This document shows, one piece after another, positions 50,948 to 58,958 of a stretch of 64,000 bases of DNA. How positions within the stretch are numbered: position 1 is the first letter of the stretch; each line of letters begins with the position of its first letter. Source of the stretch: CAZRCZ01 sp964598765 (GTDB lineage: Bacteria > Sumerlaeota > Sumerlaeia > MVZB01 > JAJFLK01); the NCBI GenBank assembly GCA_964598765.1, contig CAZRCZ010000022.1, positions 25,995 through 89,994 on the forward strand, in the 5' to 3' direction. Under the pieces are notes generated by a model. That model had not been told where the DNA came from. It worked only from the letters and a program-made list of their open reading frames with translations, and searched no databases. Made by a program: the position numbers and the translations under genes.

Positions 50948-51293
50948 TAAACTCTTTTGCCTGAAGACAGAGTTGGGCTGAGTCTTTGGTCGTGACCGCC
51001 GTTCTCATGTCGTAATCGCCGGTTTTGCGCCAATTCTCCGCCGCGATAAGCGATTGGTGAAATTTGGGATCGAGCTTGCCGGTCTTGGCAAATTCTCGCC
51101 CGAAGGCGCCGATGACTTGGGAATGACTCTTGTAGGTTTGACCCACGGCCCAGAGCAATGCTTCGGCCATGTAGAACATGGCGTAATAGGCTCGCGACGC
51201 CGCGAAATCGTGGTCCCCGTGCTCACGGAGCAAATTCGCGCTCTCGAGACTTCGCTTCGCTTTCGTGAAGAAAAACTGAAATTCGGGATTCAA
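50907..51293 (-). CDS. HEPN-domain protein (toxin-like partner of a nucleotidyltransferase)
   Basis: About 128 aa starting at TTG 51293, which overlaps the stop of the nucleotidyltransferase gene (TTGA). The four-helix HEPN signature is visible in ESANLLREHGDHDFAASRAYYAMFYMAEALLWAVG, and HSQVIGAFGREFAKTG follows. The R-x4-6-H motif of RNase HEPN toxins is not obvious, so this may be the non-RNase PF05168-type form. It forms a standard pair with the MNT gene just upstream. Confidence 0.8.
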   Translation of the reverse strand: MNPEFQFFFTKAKRSLESANLLREHGDHDFAASRAYYAMFYMAEALLWAVGQTYKSHSQVIGAFGREFAKTGKLDPKFHQSLIAAENWRKTGDYDMRTAVTTKDSAQLCLQAKEFIEAVEKFLEERNR

Positions 51294-51616
51294 ACGGGAA
51301 CGGCCTCGCGGCGGACGTTGACATAAAAGGGCAGGCGGCACGCTTCATAATCAGCCTTGGCGGCAAAGACGCACGAGATTACTGTGTCGTTTTCGAGGCT
51401 GAGCCGCGCCGTGAGCGCCGAGGTTTTTCTCATGACCTCCCCGTAGTCAAACGGACCCCGGAGCACCACAAGGACATCAATGTCCGACATCTCGCCGCGT
51501 GCGTCGCCGCGCGCCTGCGAACCGTAGAGAAGAACCGCTTCAAGGTCATTTCCCAACTCCTCGGCCAATCCCACATGGTATTCGCGTAAAATCTGTTCCA
51601 GCTTGGCGTGCGTCAT
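51290..51616 (-). CDS. MNT-type nucleotidyltransferase (antitoxin-like partner)
   Basis: A ~108-aa minimal nucleotidyltransferase. The active-site motif is GSQARGDARGEMSDIDVLVV. ATG 51616 is preferred because AAAGG lies 9 bases upstream; ATGs at 51643/51646 are alternatives. MNT/HEPN pairs are toxin-antitoxin modules in which MNT can AMPylate the HEPN toxin. This copy matches that layout with a 4-base overlap and on the same strand. Confidence 0.82.
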   Translation of the reverse strand: MTHAKLEQILREYHVGLAEELGNDLEAVLLYGSQARGDARGEMSDIDVLVVLRGPFDYGEVMRKTSALTARLSLENDTVISCVFAAKADYEACRLPFYVNVRREAVPV

Positions 51617-52065
51617 AACTCTCAACCTTTCAACATCAATCATCATCACACGAAGCCACCTTCGGTTCAAGCCTTGCGGTTTCAAGTCGGCGACCGGGCA
51701 CGTTTCCCACAAAAGCAATTCGGTCCGAGACCCACATCCCGATCACTTCACCTCCCCCACGCCAAATTTTCCTTCCGCCCAAATCCGAACTCATTCTTCT
51801 TTGCGATCTTATGCGTTCTTTCGCGGCTAAAAATTCTTCGTTTTTCGATCCCTTAAGCGCCAATAAGAGCCTCCAAGGGACTCCCGCCGAAAATCTCTTC
51901 CGGTTATCCTCGCTCCCATGTCGCTCCCAGACTCCTCCTTCCCTTTCCAAAGTCCGCGTCACCGGCCTATTCCGTAAACAATTCTCATTCTTGGCGTCTT
52001 GGCGGTTAAATTTCCTGCATCTCAACCCCAACCTAATCAACATTCCCCGCCAAAAAGTGTGTCAA

Positions 52066-52236
52066 AAAATGGGTTCGTCTGGTCAAACCATGCAGATCCC
52101 GACCGATCGCAGAAGTCTTGCCCATCCCGTTCAAATTGGCTTCGTTTCGTAATTTTTTTTTTGCCCGTGATGCACAAGCCCGGTTGGAGGATGAGAACGC
52201 ATATTGGCTTCGTTTCGTAAAATTTCGTTTCGGCTG
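52066..52236 (-). repeat. ETKPI-type tandem-like repeat block
   Basis: Near-identical units CAAATTGGCTTCGTTTCGTA (52132-52152) and CATATTGGCTTCGTTTCGTA (52200-52220) are 68 bases apart, and a more diverged unit (TGGGTTCGTCTGGTCAAAC) starts near 52070. Read on the minus strand they give peptides such as YETKPI, TKRSQF and DQTNPF, a sign of a non-coding repeat that produces spurious ORFs. Two further half family-B arms lie upstream (about 51795-51835 and 51985-52018) in the same 628-base gap (51617-52244). Nothing else is seen there. Confidence 0.6.
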
Positions 52237-52244
52237 AACGACGA

Positions 52245-53963
52245 TTACAACCGCTCAATCGGCGTCAATCCCAGCAACCGCAATCCATTCGCCAGCGTCT
52301 GCCGTAGCGCAACAATCAAAGTCAATCGCGCTTCGGTCAGGTCGGGTTGATCCGGTTGGATGCAACGCAGGGCGTCGTTCTTGTTGCCCGCCGAAAAATA
52401 GGCGTGAAAACTCGTCGCCAAATCGCGCAAATAAGTGGTCACGGGAAGCGGTTCGTCCTTTTGCGCGGCTTCGAGAAGGACGCCCGGCAGACGCGCAATC
52501 TGAAAAATGATTGCGCGTTCTTCGGGCGCGGAGAGCAACTCGATCTTGGCTTCCTTCCCTCCCCGCCAAGGGGCTCCTTTTTCCTCCGCCTTGGCGAGCA
52601 GACTGCAACAACGCGCGTGGGCGTATTGGAGATACCAATAGGGATTGTCCATCGTTTCCTGCTTGGCGAGATCGAGATCGAATACCATTTGGCTGTCGGC
52701 GGAACGGAGCAAAAAGAAAAAGCGGACCAATTCGGGGCCAATCTCGTCGAGAATGCTCTTGAGCGTGATGAATTCGCCGGAGCGCTTGCCGAGTTTCTTG
52801 GCTTCGCCGCCGATCTCCAGACTGACCATCTGAATCAGGACCGGATGCAGTTTGGCGGGATCGTAGCCGAGCGCGTCAATCGCGGCCTTGAGCCGGACGA
52901 CGTAGCTGTGATGGTCCCCTCCGAGTACGTTGACGAAACGATCGAATCCGCGGGCGTATTTGTCGGCGTGATAGGCGATGTCGGGCGCGAGATACGTGAA
53001 GGTCCCGTCGCTTTTCCGGACGACGCGGTCCTTCTCGTCGCCGAACTCCTTGGTCTTGAGCCAAAGAGCCCCTTCGCTCTCGTAAATTTTTTCGGCGGAT
53101 CGCAGTTTCTGGACGACCGCCTCGACGCGCCCTTCGCGGTGAAGCGTCGTCTCGGAATAGTAGTGATCAAAAGCGATACTGAGCGCGGCGAGATCGGCTT
53201 GAATCCATTGCATTACCCTCTTGGCCGCGTATTCGGAGAAACATTTCAGATCGGTCTCGCCGACCTTCGATTCGCCGAATTCGCTTTTGAATTGCTCTGC
53301 AATCTCCCGAACGTAATCGCCATGATAGCCGTCCTCGGGAAATTCAGTCGGTTTGCCGCAAAGTTCGAGATACCGCGCGCGGAGCGATTCACCCAGCTTG
53401 TTCATCTGAACTCCGGCGTCGTTCAGGTAATACTCCCGCTCGACCTGATACCCGACCGCCGAATAAATCCGCGCCAGCGTATCGCCGACGACGGCGTTGC
53501 GTCCGTGGCCGATGTGGAGCGGTCCCGTCGGATTCGCGCTGACGAACTCGACCAACGCCCGTTGATCGGCGAAGGTTTGGCTTTTCCCGTAATTTTCTTT
53601 TTCACTTTGAACTTTTTGGATCACGCCTCGAATCGCGCCCATCCCGACGCGAAGATTGATGAAACCAGGCGCCGCGATTTGCGGCGGCTCGATCAAGTCA
53701 TTGGGAGGAAGATTCGCCACAATCCCCTCGGCAATTTTCATCGGGTTCATTTTGAGCGATTTGGCCAACCGCATGGCGATATTCGTCGCCCAATCGCCGT
53801 GCCCGAGATTCCGAGGAATCTCAAGTTCGATCTTAAAATCGGGAAGCAAGCCGTCCATATCGGGATGGGACGACCGCAGATATCCCATAGATGCTTCATG
53901 GAAGTGGGCAATTATTTGTTGTTGGATGTCGAAAGAGGACAAAATCGTGGGTTTATTGGTCAT
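52245..53963 (-). CDS. argS: Arginyl-tRNA synthetase
   Basis: A 572-aa class I synthetase. The signatures are the HIGH-like SANPTGPLHIGHGRNAVVGD, VNVLGGDHHSYV and a KMSKS-equivalent KLGKRSGEFITLKSILDE. The C-terminal DALR-type anticodon domain has YLQYAHARCCSLL and the final LPVTTYLRDLATSFHAYFSA. Its ATG overlaps the stop of the slipin gene (ATGA at 53960-53963), so they are coupled. Confidence 0.95.
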   Translation of the reverse strand: MTNKPTILSSFDIQQQIIAHFHEASMGYLRSSHPDMDGLLPDFKIELEIPRNLGHGDWATNIAMRLAKSLKMNPMKIAEGIVANLPPNDLIEPPQIAAPGFINLRVGMGAIRGVIQKVQSEKENYGKSQTFADQRALVEFVSANPTGPLHIGHGRNAVVGDTLARIYSAVGYQVEREYYLNDAGVQMNKLGESLRARYLELCGKPTEFPEDGYHGDYVREIAEQFKSEFGESKVGETDLKCFSEYAAKRVMQWIQADLAALSIAFDHYYSETTLHREGRVEAVVQKLRSAEKIYESEGALWLKTKEFGDEKDRVVRKSDGTFTYLAPDIAYHADKYARGFDRFVNVLGGDHHSYVVRLKAAIDALGYDPAKLHPVLIQMVSLEIGGEAKKLGKRSGEFITLKSILDEIGPELVRFFFLLRSADSQMVFDLDLAKQETMDNPYWYLQYAHARCCSLLAKAEEKGAPWRGGKEAKIELLSAPEERAIIFQIARLPGVLLEAAQKDEPLPVTTYLRDLATSFHAYFSAGNKNDALRCIQPDQPDLTEARLTLIVALRQTLANGLRLLGLTPIERL

Positions 53964-54754
53964 GCGGGCCCGGTCTTCTTGTCTCTCGTCGTCCTTGCGG
54001 TGCTTCCCTCAAGCGGGACCAGTCCCTGCGGCATCCCTAACACCAAGGTATTTCCTCTTCCTTCGGCGGATTGTCCAAGCGACTGAAGAAGACGGAGATT
54101 CATGAGCGCTGGATTTTTGTCCAGCATCTTTGCGGCGTTGGCTAAGTGACGGAGCGCGGCGGTTTCGCCTCTCGCTCTCTCAAGGGCCGCCATTCCTTCC
54201 TTTCTGGCTTTAACAGTCTCAGCAAAGGCCTTTCGCACGTCGGCAGGCAACATCGCATCCTTGATTCTTGCCTCGTGAATTCTTAATCCGATCGCTTTAG
54301 CCTTCGGTGCAACCTCATCCATAAGTTGTTTACCGATTTCCACCCGCTCTTCCAAGAGTTTCTCGATTTCTTGTGACCCGACGATGGAGCGCAAAGCAGT
54401 TTGAACAGAGGAATAAAGGTACTCGGTTTCACTTGTCACCTCATGCTTCGCCTTAACCGGGTCTTCAACTTGATAGATTAGTGAAACGCTGATTCGAAGA
54501 CCAACGTTGTCGGAGGTGAGAACCTCCTGCCCCGGAACGGTTTCCACTTTTCTACGGGTATCCACCACCAAAATTCGAGACCGATACTTCAAAATCCAGT
54601 GCAAACCCGGAGGCAACAATCCTTGAAACCGTCCGGTGCGATAGAACAATCCCGCCTCATAATCATGAAGGATCACCTTTGAAAAGCATGCGCGAAAAAC
54701 AATGCTTCCGATGATGCACAATAGAGCGAGGTAAAACAGGTAAAGTAGAAACAT
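53960..54754 (-). CDS. SPFH/band-7 (slipin-like) membrane protein
   Basis: A 264-aa stomatin/slipin-like protein. A single N-terminal TM (LLYLFYLALLCIIGSIVFRA) is followed by the band-7 domain: EAGLFYRTGRFQGLLPPGLHWI, VDTRRKVETVPGQEVLTSDNV and VQTALRSIVGSQEIEKLLEERVEIGKQL. A helical C-terminus (KARKEGMAALERARGETAAL) follows. ATG 54754 has GGAGAGGA just upstream. Slipins organise membrane microdomains and usually pair with NfeD, which is not seen here. It is coupled to argS. Confidence 0.85.
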   Translation of the reverse strand: MFLLYLFYLALLCIIGSIVFRACFSKVILHDYEAGLFYRTGRFQGLLPPGLHWILKYRSRILVVDTRRKVETVPGQEVLTSDNVGLRISVSLIYQVEDPVKAKHEVTSETEYLYSSVQTALRSIVGSQEIEKLLEERVEIGKQLMDEVAPKAKAIGLRIHEARIKDAMLPADVRKAFAETVKARKEGMAALERARGETAALRHLANAAKMLDKNPALMNLRLLQSLGQSAEGRGNTLVLGMPQGLVPLEGSTARTTRDKKTGPA

Positions 54755-54792
54755 GAATTTTCCTCTCCGTTCTCCTCCGAAATAAGAGGACC

Positions 54793-54881
54793 GCGTCAGG
54801 AACCCCGGAAGCACGGCGGGGATGATCCGAAGATCGCCCGCATGGCCGATTTTCCAGCGCCCGAAGGCTGGTTCCTGACGC
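54793..54881. repeat. Inverted repeat in the slipin leader
   Basis: GCGTCAGGAACC (54793-54804) and GGTTCCTGACGC (54870-54881) are perfect 12-base inverted copies around 65 bases. They lie 39 bases upstream of the slipin start, within the 353-base non-coding gap 54755-55107. It could be a leader hairpin or a small mobile-element remnant. No gene is seen in the gap. Confidence 0.65.
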
Positions 54882-55107
54882 GATCCAACAGCGCGAAGCT
54901 GTAGAAGCATACTAGCCGATGTTTCGGCGTTGCACAGCGAACGCCGTATGGCAAAATCATCACCCGAGATTCAGGTGAGACTGCCGGCTTCGTTTCGCTG
55001 GGAGATTATAGCCGTGTGTCGGAAGAAATTTCAAGCGATGCGCACGGGTCAGTACTCTCAAAGCCATCCGAAGTCATTGCAAGGATTTGCGATGTTAAAC
55101 GAGAATG

Positions 55108-56007
55108 CTAAACATTCAACGTGTCCAGTTTCCTCACCGCCGACCGAAGCCGCGATGATGAGGTGTGCGTGTAGATTTGGGTCGAGGTGATCGAAGAATG
55201 ACCGAGCAAGGCTTGAATCTCCAAGATGTCCACTTCGTTCGAGTGGAGCAACGTGGCGAACGTGTGTCGAAGCTTGTGCGGACTCAGACGATTTTTGAAG
55301 ACCCCCGCGTTTAATGCGTGACGGCGGATCAAATACTCGACCGCGCGACCGCTCAATCGCCGGCCAAAGCGATTGAGGAAAAGCGCGGGACAACCGTTGT
55401 GTTTGCGGCCGTCGAGATGATGGTTGATTGCGTGCAGGGCGGCGTTGTTCAACGGAATCACACGCTCCTTGGACCCTTTGCCGACGACGCGGATGGAGCG
55501 TTGCTCCATATTTAGATCATTCACGTTGAGTCCCACAATCTCGCTCAAGCGGCATCCCGTAAACGCAAGAGTGGTCATAATCGCCACGTCGCGCAGACCG
55601 GAACGAGTCGAGCGGTCTGGCGCGGAAAGGAGGCGCGTCAATTCACCTTGAACCAGATAAATCGGCAATTTCTTCGGTTGCTTCGGATTATGAATCACGG
55701 CGGCGGGGCTGGTTTCGATCTCGCCGCGCATCACGCAAAATTCAAAGAATATCCGAATCGAAGCGATGGTTCGCGCCAATGTCGTGGATTTGTATCCGCG
55801 CTCGACTTGCAAGTGATTCAGATATTCTCGGATGGCGTCGGGCGTGATTTTATCGGCGGCGGGAAGCCGACCGTAAAGATGAACGAGAAATTCCTCCATC
55901 CGCGTTAAATCATAGAGATAGGCCCGTCGGGTCTTTTCCGCCAGATTCTTCTCGACGCGGAGAAATTGCTCGTATTGGGAAAGGAGTTCGTGAAAGGCCA
56001 GCGCCAT
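55108..56007 (-). CDS. Tyrosine recombinase (XerC/XerD type)
   Basis: A 299-aa site-specific recombinase with the N-terminal SAM-like core-binding domain (YEQFLRVEKNLAEKTRRAYLYDL) and the C-terminal catalytic domain. All active-site residues are present: Arg in GCRLSEI, Lys in VVGKGSKERVIPL, HKLRH in LSPHKLRHTFATLL, His in LLGHSSITSTQIYTH and Tyr in the same stretch. The length fits chromosomal Xer proteins. No att or dif site was identified next to it. Confidence 0.9.
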   Translation of the reverse strand: MALAFHELLSQYEQFLRVEKNLAEKTRRAYLYDLTRMEEFLVHLYGRLPAADKITPDAIREYLNHLQVERGYKSTTLARTIASIRIFFEFCVMRGEIETSPAAVIHNPKQPKKLPIYLVQGELTRLLSAPDRSTRSGLRDVAIMTTLAFTGCRLSEIVGLNVNDLNMEQRSIRVVGKGSKERVIPLNNAALHAINHHLDGRKHNGCPALFLNRFGRRLSGRAVEYLIRRHALNAGVFKNRLSPHKLRHTFATLLHSNEVDILEIQALLGHSSITSTQIYTHTSSSRLRSAVRKLDTLNV

Positions 56008-56084
56008 GCAACTTGACGTCCAGAAACGTCATGGAGAATTTACACCAGCGGATAGCTGATCGTCCAGCAGAATCAATTTACACA

Positions 56085-56153
56085 AATCAGCCACAAGAAA
56101 ACGCAAATGTCGCAAAATATAATCTGCGCTTTTTGGGCCTCTTTGTGGCAAAT
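56085..56153. repeat. Hairpin repeat, family B (AGCCACAAGAAAACGC spelling)
   Basis: AATCAGCCACAAGAAAACGC...GCGCTTTTTGGGCCTCTTTG and GTGGCAAATT form imperfect inverted arms. It lies between the recombinase and the LRR lipoprotein genes, which are divergent. Confidence 0.65.
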
Positions 56154-56192
56154 TCGCTTTCTAAGAAATTTCAGGATCGTTCGTCTTAATCC

Positions 56193-57287
56193 ATGAACGC
56201 CATGATCGCGATTCTCGACAAGACTCTAAAATTCATACGGTTGCCGATGGTTTGCCTTGTCGCGGTATTGGCTTTTTTTGCGTGTGATCGGACTCCCGCT
56301 CCTTCTTCCGCATCTCCCTTGACTTCACCGCCCCCCGAACGCGTCGTCTCGTTCAAGGTCAAACGACCGATGGGCACGCTAAAAATCCGCGATTGGGGGT
56401 CGAACGATGAAGTAGAATGGCGCTTGCTGGGCAACGCCATCGGCGACGTGACGGTTCCCACGGGCAATGAACTTTTCCTGTTTTGCCCCGACGAGGGACA
56501 ATCGCCCGATCTTGGCGCGCTCGCCAAACTCGGTCCCAACGACTTGCAATCGCTCAATCTGACCCGCGCTTCCTTCGGTGATCGTGGTTTGGATAAGTTG
56601 CGAGGACTCACCGGACTTCGAGGGTTGATGCTCCACGAAACCCAAGTCACCGATAAAGGGTTGGCAAATCTTCGCGCGTTTCCGGTATTGAAAACATTGG
56701 GACTCTCCGGCACGAAGATCACCGACGCGGGAATGGCTTCGATCGGCGCAATCGCTTCGCTCGAAAAATTGCAACTCAGCTTCGATCCGATCACCGACGC
56801 GGGATTGGTTCACTTAAAAAACCTGACTTCGATGCGACGCCTCTGGTTACACTTTACGCAAATTTCCGACGCGGGTTTGGTCAATCTTCAAGGCATGAAA
56901 TCGCTCGACTCGCTGTCGCTGAACAACACGGGCATCGGCGACTCGGGATTGGCGCATTTGTCCGGCATGATTTCGTTGAAAACGCTCTATCTCCAAAACA
57001 CACGGGTCACCGATGCCGGATTAGAACACCTGAAAGCATTGACGGCGATGGATTCGCTTGATCTGCGCGGTGACAAGATCACCTCCGCGGGTCTGCATTC
57101 TCTGCGGAACATGAAAGACCTGCAAATCTTGGCCGTGTCAGGATCGGGTATTGATGATCGGTCGGTTCCCCTTCTGAAGGAACACGGGGCGCTCCGAAAA
57201 CTGACCCTTCAGAAGACCTCTCTGTCCGAGGTCTTCATGATGGAGTTGCGCCAAGCCTTGCCGGAATGCAAAATATCGGTCAATTGA
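56193..57287 (+). CDS. Leucine-rich-repeat lipoprotein
   Basis: A 364-aa protein with a lipobox-like signal (VAVLAFFAC at about residue 31; the residue before Cys is unusual). A soluble beta part follows, then about nine 24-residue LRRs of the GALA/ITDAGL type, for example ITDAGMASIGAIASLEKLQL, ITDAGLVHLKNLTSMRRLWL and VTDAGLEHLKALTAMDSLDL. This LRR type is frequent in planctomycetes and relatives. It probably acts at the cell surface in binding. Function unknown. Confidence 0.78.
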   Translation: MNAMIAILDKTLKFIRLPMVCLVAVLAFFACDRTPAPSSASPLTSPPPERVVSFKVKRPMGTLKIRDWGSNDEVEWRLLGNAIGDVTVPTGNELFLFCPDEGQSPDLGALAKLGPNDLQSLNLTRASFGDRGLDKLRGLTGLRGLMLHETQVTDKGLANLRAFPVLKTLGLSGTKITDAGMASIGAIASLEKLQLSFDPITDAGLVHLKNLTSMRRLWLHFTQISDAGLVNLQGMKSLDSLSLNNTGIGDSGLAHLSGMISLKTLYLQNTRVTDAGLEHLKALTAMDSLDLRGDKITSAGLHSLRNMKDLQILAVSGSGIDDRSVPLLKEHGALRKLTLQKTSLSEVFMMELRQALPECKISVN

Positions 57288-57333
57288 AGGCTGTTGCCTG
57301 TTTTCTCCCCGTGGGGGCAAGCCTCTGGTTGTC

Positions 57334-58911
57334 ATGAATGAAGCGCAAAGCAATTCCCCGCGTGACGACTTTGCGCGCAAACCAGAAATGCCCGAAACCG
57401 GCGTCGCGCCAGCCTCATCGTCTTACTGGTTAACCCGATTCATTTTTCTCCGCTTTGTCGGGTTCATTTATTTTATCGGCTTTCTCGTCTTGGCTCGACA
57501 AATGTTGCCGCTCATCGGCTCAAAGGGATTGCTTCCGGCCGGATTGTATTTGGAGCGAGTGAGGTCCGTTTTGGGTCCGGGCTTCGATTCGTTTCTTAAA
57601 GTCCCGACGATCTTTCGCTTCGGCTGGTCGGATCAAACCCTGCAACTCTTCGCTTGGATTGGCCTCTTGGCTTCCGCCGTCGTCATGCTCGGTTTTGCGA
57701 ATGTCCCCATCCTCTTCTTGCTTTGGCTTTTGTATTTTTCATTCGTCGAAATCGGACAGCTTTTTTGGAGTTTCGGATGGGAAACGCTTCTCTTGGAAAC
57801 CGGATTTCTCGCAATTTTTCTTTGTCCCCTTTTGCGCGTGAATCCCTTCCCCAAGTCCACCCCTCCGCCGACCATCGTTTTCTTGCTACTGCGCTGGTTG
57901 TCGTTTCGCGTGATGTTCGGAGCGGGGATGATCAAACTGCGGGGCGATCCGTGTTGGCGCGATCTAACCTGCCTGATTTACCACTACGAAACCCAACCGA
58001 TGCCCAATCCGCTCAGTTGGTATCTTCATCAATGTCCCGCGTGGTTCCACGAGGCGGGAGTCTTGTGGAATCATTTTGTCGAGCTGGTCGTTCCGTGGAT
58101 GATGTTCGGTCCGCGCCGCGTCCGGCACTTGGCGGGTGTTTTAACGATCAGTTTCCAAGCGATTCTCATTTTGAGCGGCAATCTCTCATGGCTGAATTGG
58201 CTCACGATTGCCGTGGGTCTTTCCTGTTTTGACGATACCTTTTGGAAGTGGGTTTGCCCGCGCAAGATTTGCGAACGCGCAACCGCGCTTGCCCTCGAAT
58301 CAAAACCCCGTCTCGGACAAAGAATCGCGGTTTATGTCCTGACGGCGGTCGTCGCGGTTTTAAGCATTCATCCGGCGCTGAATTTATTTTCGTCGCGCCA
58401 AATGATGAACGCCTCCTTCGATCCGTTTCGTCTCGTCAATACTTACGGCGCTTTTGGAAGCGTGGGCAAAACGCGCTATGAGATCATAGTCGAGGGAGCG
58501 TGCGACGCAGTTGTCGGCCCTCGGACCGAATGGCGGGAATACGAATTCAAAGGGAAGCCGGGAGATCCGCGCCATCGTCCTCCCGTCGTCGCGCCGTATC
58601 ATTACCGGCTCGATTGGCAAATTTGGTTCGCGGCCATGTCCGATTACGCGCACAACCCGTGGTTGGTTCATTTTATTTACAAACTTTTGCAAGGGGACCG
58701 AGGTGCGCTAAGCCTGCTTGCGAATAATCCGTTCCCCGACGCGCCGCCCCGATTCATCCGCGCCGAACTTTATGAGTATCACTTCACGACTTGGAAGGAT
58801 CCGGGGGACCTGTGGTGGACGCGCAAGCGGGTCGGCTTGTGGCTTTCTCCCCTCGCCCTCAACAACCCCGGGCTCTTGAGATTCTTGGAAGACAACGAGT
58901 GGTCGGAATAA
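57334..58911 (+). CDS. Lipase maturation factor (LMF) family membrane protein
   Basis: A 525-aa membrane protein of the LMF family. It has several TMs (FIFLRFVGFIYFIGFLVLA, TLQLFAWIGLLASAVVMLGF, VPILFLLWLLYFSFVEIGQLF) and family motifs: QLFWSFGWETLLLETGFLAIF, FRVMFGAGMIKLRGDPCWRDLTCLIYHYETQPMPNPLSWY and HNPWLVHFIYKLLQGD. Eukaryotic LMF1 matures lipases in the ER; the bacterial role is unknown. It follows the LRR gene on the same strand. Confidence 0.88.
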   Translation: MNEAQSNSPRDDFARKPEMPETGVAPASSSYWLTRFIFLRFVGFIYFIGFLVLARQMLPLIGSKGLLPAGLYLERVRSVLGPGFDSFLKVPTIFRFGWSDQTLQLFAWIGLLASAVVMLGFANVPILFLLWLLYFSFVEIGQLFWSFGWETLLLETGFLAIFLCPLLRVNPFPKSTPPPTIVFLLLRWLSFRVMFGAGMIKLRGDPCWRDLTCLIYHYETQPMPNPLSWYLHQCPAWFHEAGVLWNHFVELVVPWMMFGPRRVRHLAGVLTISFQAILILSGNLSWLNWLTIAVGLSCFDDTFWKWVCPRKICERATALALESKPRLGQRIAVYVLTAVVAVLSIHPALNLFSSRQMMNASFDPFRLVNTYGAFGSVGKTRYEIIVEGACDAVVGPRTEWREYEFKGKPGDPRHRPPVVAPYHYRLDWQIWFAAMSDYAHNPWLVHFIYKLLQGDRGALSLLANNPFPDAPPRFIRAELYEYHFTTWKDPGDLWWTRKRVGLWLSPLALNNPGLLRFLEDNEWSE

Positions 58912-58958
58912 CTCAGGAAATTGATAGGGCGATCCGCCGCATCGCCCTAGCCGAAGCC

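Noticed and set aside
52037..52258. 73-aa minus-strand ORF with YETKPI and DQTNPF
   Set aside because: It is the translated product of a non-coding repeat block, a known style of spurious ORF.
54930..55190. 86-aa plus-strand ORF near the recombinase
   Set aside because: It overlaps the 3' end of the recombinase gene, lacks motifs and has no ribosome-binding site.
55108..56007. Integrated element around the tyrosine recombinase
   Set aside because: The recombinase looks like a chromosomal Xer protein; no phage genes, tRNA attachment site or direct repeats flank it.
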